A stretch of 48,644 bases of DNA from OFTM10 sp964344055 (GCA_964344055.1 CAYFLT010000031.1:1-48644); one strand, 5' to 3'. Shown: positions 25,163-33,883, counted from the stretch's first letter. The notes: generated by a model from the sequence alone, not told the origin. A program made the numbers and translations.

Positions 25163-26005
25163 ATGCGTACTTCACAACGCCGCTTCGCGCGGCTCGTTGC
25201 CGTGCTGCTCGCCATCGTCATGATCGCGGCCGCATGTGGCGACGACAGCGACAGTTCATCGTCCGGAGGCGGTGATGGCGAGTTCGATCTCGGCGGCCGC
25301 ACCGTGACGGTCGGCGTCGAGAACGCCTACCTGCCCTTCAACTACGTGCCCGCCGGCGGGGACGAGGGCGAAGGCTGGGACTACGACGCCTGGCGCGAGA
25401 TCTGCCGCATCATCAACTGCGAAGCCGACTTCGTGGTGGCCGGCTGGCCCGACGTCATCGATCAGGTGGCTCAGGGAGAGCTCGACACCGCCGCCGACGG
25501 CATCTCGATCACCGATGAGCGCAAGGAGATCGTCGCCTACTCGCAGTCGTACATGACCGTCGACCAGAAGTTCATCGTGGCCAAGGGCGACGATCGCTAC
25601 ACAAGTGCCGACGACATCATCAACGGCGACGCCATCGTCGGCACCCAGGTCGGCACCACCAACTTCGAGCTCGCGGTCGAGCTCCTGGGCGGCGACGATC
25701 GCATCAACGCATTCGATCAGTTCGGTCTGGCCGTGCAGGCGCTGATCAACGGCGACGTCGATGCCGTGATCATCGATGACGCGGCCGGTCAGGGCTACGT
25801 CGGCGAGAACGCCGACGCCGTGGAACTGGTCGACGACGCGCTGCAAGCCGATCCGCTCGGCTTCATCTTCCCGAAGGACAGCGACATCATCCCGGCCGTC
25901 GACTACGCCATCGACCAGATGCGCGACAGCGGCTTCCTCGACGAGCTCGGTCAGAAGTACTTCACCGACTCCTTCACCGTCACCTACGACGACATCGAGG
26001 GCTGA
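25163..26005 (+). CDS. Polar amino-acid ABC transporter substrate-binding lipoprotein
   Basis: 280 residues. The signal peptide has lipobox MIAAAC, then a Ser/Gly linker. The mature part is an SBP family 3 domain: TVGVENAYLPFNYVP, DTAADGISITDERKEIVAYS, the IVGTQVGTTNFELAV hinge and VDAVIIDDAAGQGYV. GGAGGAGGAATTC precedes the ATG, a strong ribosome site. It is followed by a terminator-like hairpin and then the permease. The ligand is probably a polar or charged amino acid, inferred from the family. Confidence 0.9.
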   Translation: MRTSQRRFARLVAVLLAIVMIAAACGDDSDSSSSGGGDGEFDLGGRTVTVGVENAYLPFNYVPAGGDEGEGWDYDAWREICRIINCEADFVVAGWPDVIDQVAQGELDTAADGISITDERKEIVAYSQSYMTVDQKFIVAKGDDRYTSADDIINGDAIVGTQVGTTNFELAVELLGGDDRINAFDQFGLAVQALINGDVDAVIIDDAAGQGYVGENADAVELVDDALQADPLGFIFPKDSDIIPAVDYAIDQMRDSGFLDELGQKYFTDSFTVTYDDIEG

Positions 26006-26037
26006 TCAGCGTCGCTGATGCAGTGAATCTGCACTAG

Positions 26038-26079
26038 GAAGGGTGCGCCGGCCTGGGCTGGCGCACCCTTCTGCATTTT
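26038..26079 (+). terminator. Hairpin with T-tract between binding protein and permease
   Basis: Stem GAAGGGTGCGCC.../...GGCGCACCCTTC around a short TGG loop, then CTGCATTTT. It looks like a true rho-independent terminator, probably leaky, which would favour expression of the binding protein over the permease. Confidence 0.8.
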
Positions 26080-26088
26080 GGGGGACCC

Positions 26089-26895
26089 ATGGCCGCTCCG
26101 CACTACGAACCTCCGGCGACCACGCCGGTCGACAACCTCTTCCGCATCCGCGGCTTCGAATGGTGGCTGGTCGTGATGCTGGCGATCATCGCCTACATGG
26201 GCGTCCAGATCGTCACCAACGACGCCTACAACGAGGCCTGGGACAACATCATCCCTGGGTTGAAGCTCACGCTCTACCTCACGGTCGGGGCGTTCATCGT
26301 CGCCATGCCCTTGGGCCTGTTCATCGGCATGGCCCGGCTCTCGAAGAACCGCTTCATCGCCACGATCGCTCAGGTGTACATCGAGTTCATCCGCGGCATG
26401 CCGATGCTCGTCTGGCTCTTCGTCGTCGCGTTCGTCCTGACCCGGGATCTCGCCAGCCTGCTCGACATAAGGACTCGCGACATCAGCATGGCGTGGCGGG
26501 GTGGCGCTGCCCTCTGTCTGTTCTATGCGGCGTTCATCGCCGAGGTCTTCCGCGCCGGCATCCAATCGGTGGAGTCAGGGCAAATCGAGGCGGCAAAGGC
26601 CGTCGGGCTCGGGCGCTACAGAACCAACCGCCACGTCGTCCTCCCACAGGCCCTCCGCAACGCGCTGCCTGCCCTGGGCAACGACTTCATCGCCCTCATG
26701 AAGGACACATCGCTCGTCTCGGTGTTGGCGGTGGGCGAGATCACCTACGAGGCCCGCATCTACCTCGGTTCCACCTTCCGGATCCGCGAGTCGTACTTCA
26801 TCCTCGCGGTCATCTACGTGACGCTCACGTTGGCCTTGAGCCTGCTCCTGCAATGGTGGGAGCGTCATCTCCAGATTCCCGGCCGCACCGACTGA
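26089..26895 (+). CDS. Polar amino-acid ABC transporter permease (HisM/GlnP type)
   Basis: 268 residues with about five membrane segments. LKLTLYLTVGAFIVAMPLGL and YIEFIRGMPMLVWLFVVAFV match the family, and the EAA loop reads EAAKAVGLGRYRTNRHVVLP. It would work with the binding protein just upstream. No ATP-binding gene follows in the window; the next gene is a hydrolase, so the ATPase must be supplied from elsewhere. Confidence 0.92.
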   Translation: MAAPHYEPPATTPVDNLFRIRGFEWWLVVMLAIIAYMGVQIVTNDAYNEAWDNIIPGLKLTLYLTVGAFIVAMPLGLFIGMARLSKNRFIATIAQVYIEFIRGMPMLVWLFVVAFVLTRDLASLLDIRTRDISMAWRGGAALCLFYAAFIAEVFRAGIQSVESGQIEAAKAVGLGRYRTNRHVVLPQALRNALPALGNDFIALMKDTSLVSVLAVGEITYEARIYLGSTFRIRESYFILAVIYVTLTLALSLLLQWWERHLQIPGRTD

Positions 26896-26902
26896 GGGAT
26901 TC

Positions 26903-27532
26903 ATGAACGCCCACGCACGCACGCTCATCGAGGGGAGGCCCGCCCTCATCGTCATCGACATCCAGGGGGGTGAGTCCAACGTCTCTGACGGAGGCGACGC
27001 GTCCATCCCGCTGATGCCCGGCTACGACGCACGGATGGACGGCGTCCCGGGCCTCATCCAGACGGCGAGAGACTGCGGCGTCCCGGTGATCTTCTTCCAG
27101 GAGGCACACCGACGGGATCTGGTCGACTTCGGACGGGAGCTGGACGGCGCGGAGGGCATTCACCTCCTCGAAGGCGACCCCGGCACCGAGATCGATCCGA
27201 AGCTCGGAATGCGGCCCGACGACTACTTCATCCGCAAACGCCGCTACTCGTGCTTCTTCGGTACCGAGCTGGAGATCCTGCTCAAGGGCCTCGGTGCCGA
27301 GACCTTGTTCCTGGTCGGCGGCCACACCGACGTCTGCGTGCACTACACCTTCGTCGACGCCCACCAGCACGACTACTTCTGCCGGGTGGTGGAGGACTGT
27401 GTCGCCGGGTCCAGTCTCGAGGCCCACGAGGCCGCCCTCAACGCGATGGAGTACCTCCAGACCGGCGCTCGGCGCTATGCCGCGGAGGTGGCGGCCGGAT
27501 TCGAGAGCTACTCGGCGTCAGTCGGCCGCTGA
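26903..27532 (+). CDS. Isochorismatase-like cysteine hydrolase
   Basis: 209 residues. The catalytic triad is readable as Asp19 (ALIVIDIQ), Lys112 (FIRKRRYSCFFGTELE) and Cys145 (GGHTDVCVHYTFVDAH). Members cleave amide or N-carbamoyl bonds (nicotinamide, ureidoacrylate, N-carbamoyl-sarcosine) or isochorismate; the substrate cannot be fixed here. It starts 7 bases after the permease, so it shares that transcript and may act on the imported compound. Its 3' end overlaps the convergent arginase-family gene by 15 bases. Confidence 0.88.
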   Translation: MNAHARTLIEGRPALIVIDIQGGESNVSDGGDASIPLMPGYDARMDGVPGLIQTARDCGVPVIFFQEAHRRDLVDFGRELDGAEGIHLLEGDPGTEIDPKLGMRPDDYFIRKRRYSCFFGTELEILLKGLGAETLFLVGGHTDVCVHYTFVDAHQHDYFCRVVEDCVAGSSLEAHEAALNAMEYLQTGARRYAAEVAAGFESYSASVGR

Positions 27533-28336
27533 ATCGAGCAGCAGCCCGAGCAACTCGCGGACCAGTTTGGCTGCCACCATCGCCGTCACTCCGTCGACGT
27601 CGCGGTCCGGGTTCAACTCGACCACGTCCGCACCGACCACGGTCGCCGGGCTCTCGCCGATCTGACGGAGCGCGGTGAGCAGTTCCCGGGTGCTCATCCC
27701 ACCTGGCTCGTGGTGGGACAGACCCGGCGCAAAGGCCGGATCGAGGGCATCCAGATCGATCGACACGTAGACCGGCCCCGTCAATTCAGGCACCCGGCCG
27801 TTCCAGTCGCGGTACTCGTGGACTTCGACGCCGAACCGATCGGCCTGCGCACGTTGATGTGGGGTGAAGGTCCGGATCCCGACCTGGACGAGGCGGGCCA
27901 CCCGGCCCTCCTCCATGATGCGGGCGAACGGACATGCGTGGGAGAAGCGATCGCCGTCGAGCTCGTCGTAGAGGTCGGGGTGGGCATCGAAGTGCACCAC
28001 CGTCAGGTCGTCGAACCGGTCGGTGAGTGTACAGACGATCGGCCAGGTGACGAGGTGGTCACCACCCAGAGACAGCAGATGCGAGCCATCGGAGGTGGCG
28101 TCCCCGACCGCCGCCCGGATGGCCTCCAGCGTCGGCTCCACCGGATCTGGGAGATCTAGGTCGCCGAGATCGGCCCAGTCGGTGCGGATCTCCGGATCGA
28201 GATCGTCGCCGGATTCATTGCACCAATTGGCGGATCCGGACGTCAGCGCCGCACGGATCGCCGGGGGTGCTGCAGCCGGACCCCGGAGGAAGGACGAGTG
28301 GGCGTCGTAGGGGATTCCGAGCAGCTTCGCGGGCAT
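27518..28336 (-). CDS. Arginase/agmatinase-family ureohydrolase
   Basis: 272 residues. Manganese ligands are visible: LGGDHLVTWP, VVHFDAHPDLYD and VSIDLDALDPAFAPG. The substrate could be agmatine, guanidinobutyrate, arginine or formiminoglutamate. The family hydrolyses guanidino or related C-N bonds. The enzyme lies beside a cysteine hydrolase and an amino-acid transporter, hinting at nitrogen-compound catabolism. ATG 28336 is the only good start. It may share a transcript with fdhD, whose stop is 16 bases upstream. Confidence 0.9.
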   Translation of the reverse strand: MPAKLLGIPYDAHSSFLRGPAAAPPAIRAALTSGSANWCNESGDDLDPEIRTDWADLGDLDLPDPVEPTLEAIRAAVGDATSDGSHLLSLGGDHLVTWPIVCTLTDRFDDLTVVHFDAHPDLYDELDGDRFSHACPFARIMEEGRVARLVQVGIRTFTPHQRAQADRFGVEVHEYRDWNGRVPELTGPVYVSIDLDALDPAFAPGLSHHEPGGMSTRELLTALRQIGESPATVVGADVVELNPDRDVDGVTAMVAAKLVRELLGLLLDSAAD

Positions 28337-28352
28337 GGTGGAATCAGGCCCG

Positions 28353-29150
28353 TCAGCCGTCGGAGTAGATCGTGAGCCGACCGTCGCGGGCGAACCCGGC
28401 CAGCTGCATCCCCGCCCGTTCGGCGCTGGCCACCGCCAATGCGGTGGGCGCGCTCACCGCGACCAGGGCACGGAACCCCGCCGCCCAGGCCTTGTGTACG
28501 AGTTCGAAACTGGCTCGCCCGCTCACCACCACACCCCTGCCGACGGCAGGCAGTCGACCGTCGAGGAGGAGTCGGCCGGCCAGCTTGTCGACGGCGTTGT
28601 GTCGACCGACGTCCTCTCGCACCAGCGACACTCCCCCATCGGGGTCGACGACCCCCGCGGCGTGGACCGCCCCGGTGACGTCGAAGAGATCCTGTACGGG
28701 CCGGAGCTTCTCCGGCGCCTCGGCGAGCACACTCCAGTCGAGTGGCGCGCCGTCGACCGGCGGCAGCTTCGCGGCCAGCTCGTCGATCTCATCGGTGCCG
28801 CAGAAACCGCACGACGAGGTCGTGGTTGCCAGCCTCGGTGTGGGGGGAGGTGCCTCGCCCCCGGAGGACACACTCACGATGTTGAAGGCAGTTGCGGCCG
28901 CCGACCCGTTTGCGCAGTAGCGGACCTCGCGAACCGGTGCGCCGTCCAGCAGTCCTTCGTTGTGGCAGAAACCCACGGCTAGCTCGAAGTCGTTGCCGGG
29001 GGTGCGCATGGTGGTGGCGACCCGTACGCCATCGATCTCGATCGCCATCGGTTCCTCGGCGGCCACCATCTCGGGCCGTCGACCCGCGTCGGGGCCGTCC
29101 GCCGACCACGGCCGGACCAGCCGGCGCTCGCTGCGCGACTTCCCCTTCAT
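28353..29150 (-). CDS. fdhD: Formate dehydrogenase accessory sulfurtransferase FdhD
   Basis: About 265 residues. FdhD moves sulfur from a cysteine desulfurase to the molybdenum cofactor of formate dehydrogenases. The key cysteine pair is in SSCGFCGTDEI. EEPMAIEIDGVRVATTMRTP, FCHNEGLL, EDVGRHNAVDKLAGR and SGRASFELVHKA are all family blocks. ATG 29150 is chosen over an upstream codon at 29174 because MKGKSRSERRLV precedes the conserved part and the extension adds only eight unconserved residues. No formate dehydrogenase gene is in the window. Confidence 0.93.
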   Translation of the reverse strand: MKGKSRSERRLVRPWSADGPDAGRRPEMVAAEEPMAIEIDGVRVATTMRTPGNDFELAVGFCHNEGLLDGAPVREVRYCANGSAAATAFNIVSVSSGGEAPPPTPRLATTTSSCGFCGTDEIDELAAKLPPVDGAPLDWSVLAEAPEKLRPVQDLFDVTGAVHAAGVVDPDGGVSLVREDVGRHNAVDKLAGRLLLDGRLPAVGRGVVVSGRASFELVHKAWAAGFRALVAVSAPTALAVASAERAGMQLAGFARDGRLTIYSDG

Positions 29151-29257
29151 CCCCGCGAGGCTACCGCCTCCCAAGCGATCCGGAATTTGGGTACGAGGGG
29201 GCGAATCTCTCTCCCCTGGGTGCCCAAGTTTCGGAGGCGGACTACCGTTCGGCCCCG

Positions 29258-29665
29258 ATGCCCCACCGCACGAACCTTCGCGTCCGGTTCTACGAACTGG
29301 ATCCGTACAACCACGTGAACCACTCGGTATACATCTCCTACTTCGAGTCGGCCCGGGTCGAGCTTCTCAGCGATGCCGGTTACTCACTGGCCGACATGCA
29401 GGCCAACGGGCGGGTCATCGTGGTGTCGGAGATCAACACGAAGTTCCACGCCTCCGCGGAAGCCGACGACGAACTCACGGTCGAGACCGAGATCCTGGAG
29501 TTCAAGCGGGTGACCTCGACCTGGCGCCAGCGGATCGTCCGGGGTGATCAGCTGATCGCCAGCCAGGACCTCCGGGCCGGCATGCTCACCGTGGAAGGCA
29601 AGCCCACCCGGTTCCCCGAGGAGATGGTGGCTGCCCTTCAGCGGTACGTGGTCACGCCCGACTGA
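29258..29665 (+). CDS. Hot-dog fold acyl-CoA thioesterase (4HBT family)
   Basis: 135 residues. The family motif VRFYELDPYNHVNHSVYISYFE contains the catalytic Asp and helix of 4HBT/YbgC thioesterases, which hydrolyse acyl-CoA thioesters. VVSEINTKFHASAEADDELTVET is the conserved central strand region. The divergent fdhD start is 107 bases away. The 3' end overlaps the nitrobindin gene by 14 bases. The acyl chain preference cannot be told. Confidence 0.9.
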   Translation: MPHRTNLRVRFYELDPYNHVNHSVYISYFESARVELLSDAGYSLADMQANGRVIVVSEINTKFHASAEADDELTVETEILEFKRVTSTWRQRIVRGDQLIASQDLRAGMLTVEGKPTRFPEEMVAALQRYVVTPD

Positions 29666-30137
29666 GTCGGCTGGTGAGGTGGTGGGTCATGGGCTCGCCG
29701 ACCGCCGCCATCCAGAAGTCGATCACCAGCGAGTCACCGTCCACCACATATCGGCGACGGGTTTCGGACACGTCCTTGGCCGACGGCGTGCCGACCACAG
29801 TGGTCGAGGTGAGGTCGATCTCGACCCCGGACTCAGCCGGCGTGACAGCACCGCTCAGGATCTCGACGATGCCGGACGGCTGGGTGAGAAGCAGCTCCAC
29901 CGAGCCGTCCTCTTGAGGTCGGAAGTAGCCCGCCTCGGCGTGGAGCGGTAGCTCCGTCGTCGCGTCCTTGGTCTTCTGCGACATGGCCACGAACGGCTTG
30001 CCGACGTGGCCGAATGTCAACTCCTCGTTGTAGGAGAAGTCGTCGATGGTCGGGTAGGCCCCCTCGCCTCGGCCCCGCCACACCCCGAGAAGGGGTGCCA
30101 ACTCGGCATTGGACGGATGCAGTTCAGGACCGTTCAT
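29652..30137 (-). CDS. Nitrobindin / peroxynitrite isomerase-like heme protein
   Basis: 161 residues. The opening LLGVWRGRGEGAYPTIDDFSYNEE is the hallmark GxWxGxGxGxYP motif of nitrobindins (THAP4-like/DUF1794 beta barrel). A histidine near the C-terminus (MTHHLTSRLSR) is the likely heme ligand. Relatives bind ferric heme, react with NO and isomerise peroxynitrite to nitrate. ATG 30137 gives the family-sized protein; the longer frame runs over the groEL terminator. Confidence 0.88.
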   Translation of the reverse strand: MNGPELHPSNAELAPLLGVWRGRGEGAYPTIDDFSYNEELTFGHVGKPFVAMSQKTKDATTELPLHAEAGYFRPQEDGSVELLLTQPSGIVEILSGAVTPAESGVEIDLTSTTVVGTPSAKDVSETRRRYVVDGDSLVIDFWMAAVGEPMTHHLTSRLSRA

Positions 30138-30159
30138 GTCGGCACAGTACTCGACGGCC

Positions 30160-30197
30160 CCAAAACGGCGATCGGCCCCCGCCGAGGCGAGGGCCGA
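30160..30197 (-). terminator. Terminator of groEL
   Basis: On the minus strand a stem TCGGCCCTCGCC/GGCGGGGGCCGA is followed by TCGCCGTTTT. It lies 35 bases past the groEL stop. Confidence 0.75.
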
Positions 30198-30231
30198 CCC
30201 TGGGTTCTTTCTGCTGACTTCTGAGCTTCGC

Positions 30232-31857
30232 TCAGAAGTCCATGTCGGGCATGCCGCCGGGCATTCCGCCACCCTCGTCGGGGGCGTCGGCGACGACGGC
30301 CTCGGTGGTGAGGAACAAGGCCGCGATCGAGCCTGCGTTCTGCAGGGCCGAGCGGGTGACCTTGGCGGCGTCGATGATGCCGGCCTCGACCAGGTCGATG
30401 TAGTCGCCCGTGGCCGCGTTCAGGCCGTTGTTGCCGTCGAGGTTGCGAACCCGCTCGACGACCACGCCACCCTCCATGCCAGCGTTGACGGCGATCTGGG
30501 TGAGGGGACCTTCAAGGGCGCGAGCCACGATGCGCGCACCGGTCTGCTCGTCGAGATCCTCGAGCGCATCAGCGGCTGCGTTCACCGCGGCCTGGGCCCG
30601 GATCAGGGTGGTGCCGCCGCCGGCGACCACACCCTCCTCGATGGCAGCCTTGGTGGTGGACACCGCGTCCTCGATGCGGTGCTTCTTCTCCTTGAGCTCC
30701 ACCTCAGTGGCAGCGCCGACCTTGAGGACGGCCACGCCACCCGACAGCTTGGCCAGCCGCTCCTGGAGCTTCTCGCGGTCGTAGTCGGAGTCGGTGTTCT
30801 CGATCTCGGCCTTGATCTGGGCGATCCGGCCGTTCACGTCGGCGGCATCGCCGGAGCCTTCGATGATGGTGGTCTCGTCCTTGGTGACGACGATCTTGCG
30901 AGCCTCGCCGAGCATGTCGAGGCCGACACCGTCGAGCTTGAGGCCGACCTCTTCGCTGACGACCTGACCGCCGGTGAGGATGGCCATGTCCTGCAGCATC
31001 GCCTTGCGACGCTCACCGAATCCGGGGGCCTTTACCGAGACGGAGGTGAAGGTGCCACGGATCTTGTTGACCACGAGGGTGGCGAGCGCCTCGCCCTCGA
31101 CGTCCTCGGCGATGATCAACAGCGGCTTGCCCGACTGCATGACCTTCTCGAGCACCGGCACGAGATCGCGAACAGCGCTGATCTTCGAGGCGACGAGGAG
31201 GATGTAGGGGTTGTCGAGCACGGCTTCCATGCGCTCGGCATCGGTGACGCTGTAGGGCGAGATGTAGCCCTTGTCGAAGCGCATGCCCTCGACGAAGTCG
31301 AGATCGAGGCCGAAGGTCTGGCCCTCCTCGACGGTGATGACACCGTCCTTGCCGACCTTGTCGATGGCCTCCGCGATGGTGGAGCCGATCTCGGTGTCGG
31401 CCGACGAGATCGCCGCCACGTTGGCGATCTGTTCCTTGTTCTCCGAGACGTCCTGCGAGTTCTCCCGGATCGAACCGACCGCAGCCTCGACCGCGGCCTC
31501 GATGCCCTTCTTGAGGGACATCGGGTTGGCGCCGGCGGCGACGTTCCGCAGGCCCTCACGGACCATCGACCAGGCGAGGACGGTGGCGGTGGTGGTGCCG
31601 TCACCAGCGACGTCGTCGGTCTTCTTGGCGACTTCCTTGACCAGCTCGGCGCCGATGCGCTCGTAGGGGTCCTCGAGCTCGATCTCCTTGGCGATCGACA
31701 CACCGTCGTTGGTGATCGTAGGGGCGCCCCACTTCTTCTCGAGCACCACGTTGCGGCCCTTGGGGCCGAGGGTGACACGAACCGCGTCGGCGAGCTGGTT
31801 CATGCCCTTCTCGAGACCGCGGCGGGCCTGTTCATCGAACTGAATGGTCTTGGCCAT
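30232..31857 (-). CDS. groEL: Chaperonin GroEL (Hsp60)
   Basis: 541 residues, full length. VTLGPKGRNVVLEKKWGAP, DDVAGDGTTTATVLA and a GGMPGGMPDMDF tail identify the housekeeping type (GroEL2-like), not the histidine-tail GroEL1. It folds cytoplasmic proteins with GroES. The second ATG (31857) is preferred, as GGAGG stands better placed and MAKTIQFDEQARRG is the family start. No groES is adjacent. A CIRCE-like operator lies 10 bases upstream, so HrcA control is likely. Confidence 0.97.
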   Translation of the reverse strand: MAKTIQFDEQARRGLEKGMNQLADAVRVTLGPKGRNVVLEKKWGAPTITNDGVSIAKEIELEDPYERIGAELVKEVAKKTDDVAGDGTTTATVLAWSMVREGLRNVAAGANPMSLKKGIEAAVEAAVGSIRENSQDVSENKEQIANVAAISSADTEIGSTIAEAIDKVGKDGVITVEEGQTFGLDLDFVEGMRFDKGYISPYSVTDAERMEAVLDNPYILLVASKISAVRDLVPVLEKVMQSGKPLLIIAEDVEGEALATLVVNKIRGTFTSVSVKAPGFGERRKAMLQDMAILTGGQVVSEEVGLKLDGVGLDMLGEARKIVVTKDETTIIEGSGDAADVNGRIAQIKAEIENTDSDYDREKLQERLAKLSGGVAVLKVGAATEVELKEKKHRIEDAVSTTKAAIEEGVVAGGGTTLIRAQAAVNAAADALEDLDEQTGARIVARALEGPLTQIAVNAGMEGGVVVERVRNLDGNNGLNAATGDYIDLVEAGIIDAAKVTRSALQNAGSIAALFLTTEAVVADAPDEGGGMPGGMPDMDF

Positions 31858-31867
31858 CATTCCTCCG

Positions 31868-31894
31868 TTGGCACTCTCACACTGAGACTGCTAA
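31868..31894 (-). promoter_or_regulatory. CIRCE-like HrcA operator
   Basis: Plus strand TTGGCACTC, nine bases, then GACTGCTAA. The CIRCE consensus is TTAGCACTC-N9-GAGTGCTAA, so there is one mismatch per half and exact spacing. It sits directly upstream of groEL. Confidence 0.85.
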
Positions 31895-31953
31895 TTGAAT
31901 CCGGAGTAGGTCTGAATCGCAACCAGGGCGCCGGTGCGAGCACCGGCGCCGGT

Positions 31954-32229
31954 TCAGCCGCCTGCCACCGCAGGGACGATCGAGACCGTCTCACCATCGG
32001 GCACCGGTGTGGCGAGACCATCGATGAACCGGATGTCGTCGTCGCTGACGAAGACGTTCACGAATCGGCGCAGTTCGCCTGCGTCGTCGAGCAGGCGCTC
32101 CTTGAACCCCGGATGGGCGCTCTCGAGGCTCTCGAGGGCATCGGCCACGGTGGCGCCCTCTACGGACACCTCGGACTGTCCGGCAGTGAGAGTACGCAAG
32201 GTGGTGGGCACTCTGACGATGACGCTCAT
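31954..32229 (-). CDS. MoaD/ThiS-family sulfur-carrier protein
   Basis: 91 residues, beta-grasp fold, ending in the Gly-Gly (PAVAGG) needed for adenylation and thiocarboxylation. FVNVFVSDDDIRFIDGLATP and DGETVSIVPAVAGG match MoaD/ThiS-like proteins. It would deliver sulfur for molybdopterin, thiamin or an amino acid (CysO type). No partner E1-like or synthase gene is nearby. ATG 32229 is used, as upstream residues are not conserved. Confidence 0.88.
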   Translation of the reverse strand: MSVIVRVPTTLRTLTAGQSEVSVEGATVADALESLESAHPGFKERLLDDAGELRRFVNVFVSDDDIRFIDGLATPVPDGETVSIVPAVAGG

Positions 32230-32414
32230 GACGCTTCCTTCGTGAAAGATCGAATCCCGACCAACCCTATCGGGATAAGGGCCCGTCACCGCCTGGTCGA
32301 AACGTGACCCTGATCACGCCCGAGCCGGCAGATTTCGCCGACTCGGGGTTCAGTCGGCCGCGGAACACGTCGATGCCTGTGAGGTCCGATCCGCCCCGAC
32401 TGCCGAGGTTCTCA

Positions 32415-32630
32415 ATGGCCGTTGCCGAACGTCCCGCCGTCCACGACCGACTCGCCGAGCTCGTCGTGTGCCTGAGCGGAACCGACGACGAGTCTGCGCG
32501 GCGGGCCCTCGATGCCGCGGCGGACCGCCACGGCGAATGGGGTGACACCCTGCTCAACGTCGCCGATGCTCTGGTGGCGATTCGGGGAGATGCCGACGGC
32601 GTGCGGGAGACGGTCGCCAGCGGCCGCTGA
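32415..32630 (+). CDS. Small hypothetical protein
   Basis: 71 residues, no recognised family and no membrane segment. ERPAVHDRLAELVVCLSGTD and ALDAAADRHGEWGDTLLNVAD look helical. Codon third positions are GC-rich as in true genes here. ATG 32415 with GAGG upstream is preferred over GTG 32304, whose extra codons look non-coding. Confidence 0.45.
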   Translation: MAVAERPAVHDRLAELVVCLSGTDDESARRALDAAADRHGEWGDTLLNVADALVAIRGDADGVRETVASGR

Positions 32631-32678
32631 TCCTCACACCGCGGCGTCCCGAGGCCGTCCGCGATCTAACGTGGACGT

Positions 32679-32888
32679 GTGGCGATCGAAAAGGCCGGAG
32701 AACCCCCCGCTCGAAGCGGACTCCCACTACCCGCCGTCGTCGCGCTCGGTGCGCTCGCCGTATTCGGCGCCATCACGGCGGTCCAATGGGTCCTGTCGTC
32801 GCTGCTCGGTCTGATCAAGTTCGGGCTGGTGGTGGTCGTGGTCGTCGCCGTCGCGGCGTGGGTCATCTCCTCGAAAGCCAATCGCTGA
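32679..32888 (+). CDS. Small membrane protein, unknown function
   Basis: 69 residues from GTG 32679. Two hydrophobic stretches (LPAVVALGALAVFGAITAVQ and LIKFGLVVVVVVAVAAWVI) suggest one or two membrane helices with a short basic tail. No family recognised. The 3' end overlaps the convergent glycerate kinase gene by 26 bases. Confidence 0.55.
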   Translation: MAIEKAGEPPARSGLPLPAVVALGALAVFGAITAVQWVLSSLLGLIKFGLVVVVVVAVAAWVISSKANR

Positions 32889-33849
32889 CCGCATCGGTCA
32901 CACAGCGAGCGGTGTCGCTCATGGCCCGCTCCTCACCGAAGTGCTCCGTCAGGTCGAGCACCTCGAACGGTGGGTCGAAGCCGTCGGCCACCCGACCGAC
33001 GACAGCGACGACCGGAACGCCGGCCGCCGCAGCCAGGTCCACGACACCCCCCACCACCTTGCCTTCGAGTGACGTCGGGTCGAGTCGGCCCTCTCCGGTG
33101 ACGACCAGATCCGCCGCTTCGATCGCGTCGTACAGCTCCACCGCATCGGCGATCAACTCGAACCCGTCGCAGAGGTTCGCGCCGATTGCGGCCAAACCGC
33201 CGGCCAGTCCCCCCGCGGCGCCGCTCCGATCGAGGTCGGCGACGGCAACGCCGTGCTCGCGCTCGTAGACGGCTGCGAGCCGCTCGAGCCGGCCGGTGAG
33301 GAGCCGGATCTGCGCCGGCGACGCTCCCTTCTGCGGGCCGAACACTTCGGCCGCGTCCACGAAGCGGGTCCGCACATCGCACGCGACATCGATCTGGACG
33401 CCGCGGAATCGAGGGAGCGGTGCCATCGCTCGCAACGCTCCGAGCCCACCGTCGGTCGTGGCCGAACCACCGAGGCCGACGATGATCCGGTCGGCGCCCG
33501 ACTCGGCCGCCCGGGCGATCAGTTCACCGGTGCCGGCGGTGGTGGCATCGACCGGGTCGTTTCGCTCGGGCCCGCCAGACAGCAGCAGGCCCGACGCAGT
33601 GGCCATCTCTATCACTGCGAGTCCGTGCCGCAGCCGCCAAGGAGCCTCGACCGGTTCCCCGAGCGGGCCCGTGACCATGGCCTGGCGATTGGCACCACCG
33701 AATGCGTCGAGCGTCCCCTCACCGCCATCGGCCATCGGTTGGGCGACACTCTCCCAGCCCACGGCGCGGGCCCCTTCGACGATCGCGGCGGCAGCCTCGG
33801 TGCCGGTGAGCGTGCCCCGGAACTTGTCCGGGCAGGCGAGCAGTCGCAT
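32863..33849 (-). CDS. Glycerate kinase, GlxK/GarK type
   Basis: 328 residues, somewhat shorter than the usual 370-380. It phosphorylates D-glycerate with ATP, feeding glycolysis from glyoxylate or serine. ACPDKFRGTLTGTEAAAAI, QPMADGGEGTLDAFGG and IIVGLGGSATTDGGLGALRA are the class II glycerate kinase signatures. ATG 33849 starts the conserved MRLLACPDKF. It is divergent from otsA with 34 bases between. Confidence 0.92.
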   Translation of the reverse strand: MRLLACPDKFRGTLTGTEAAAAIVEGARAVGWESVAQPMADGGEGTLDAFGGANRQAMVTGPLGEPVEAPWRLRHGLAVIEMATASGLLLSGGPERNDPVDATTAGTGELIARAAESGADRIIVGLGGSATTDGGLGALRAMAPLPRFRGVQIDVACDVRTRFVDAAEVFGPQKGASPAQIRLLTGRLERLAAVYEREHGVAVADLDRSGAAGGLAGGLAAIGANLCDGFELIADAVELYDAIEAADLVVTGEGRLDPTSLEGKVVGGVVDLAAAAGVPVVAVVGRVADGFDPPFEVLDLTEHFGEERAMSDTARCVTDAVSDWLSRR

Positions 33850-33883
33850 CCCTCCATCGTGGCCGCCCGTTAGCGTGGCGGAC

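Noticed and set aside
30109..32307. Open frame of 732 codons on the plus strand
   Set aside because: It is antisense to groEL and moaD-like genes and arises from codon bias; low-complexity Leu/Asp/Gly-rich product with no family.
32304..32414. N-terminal extension of the small hypothetical gene from GTG 32304
   Set aside because: Codon pattern is poor and no ribosome site is evident; ATG 32415 is better.
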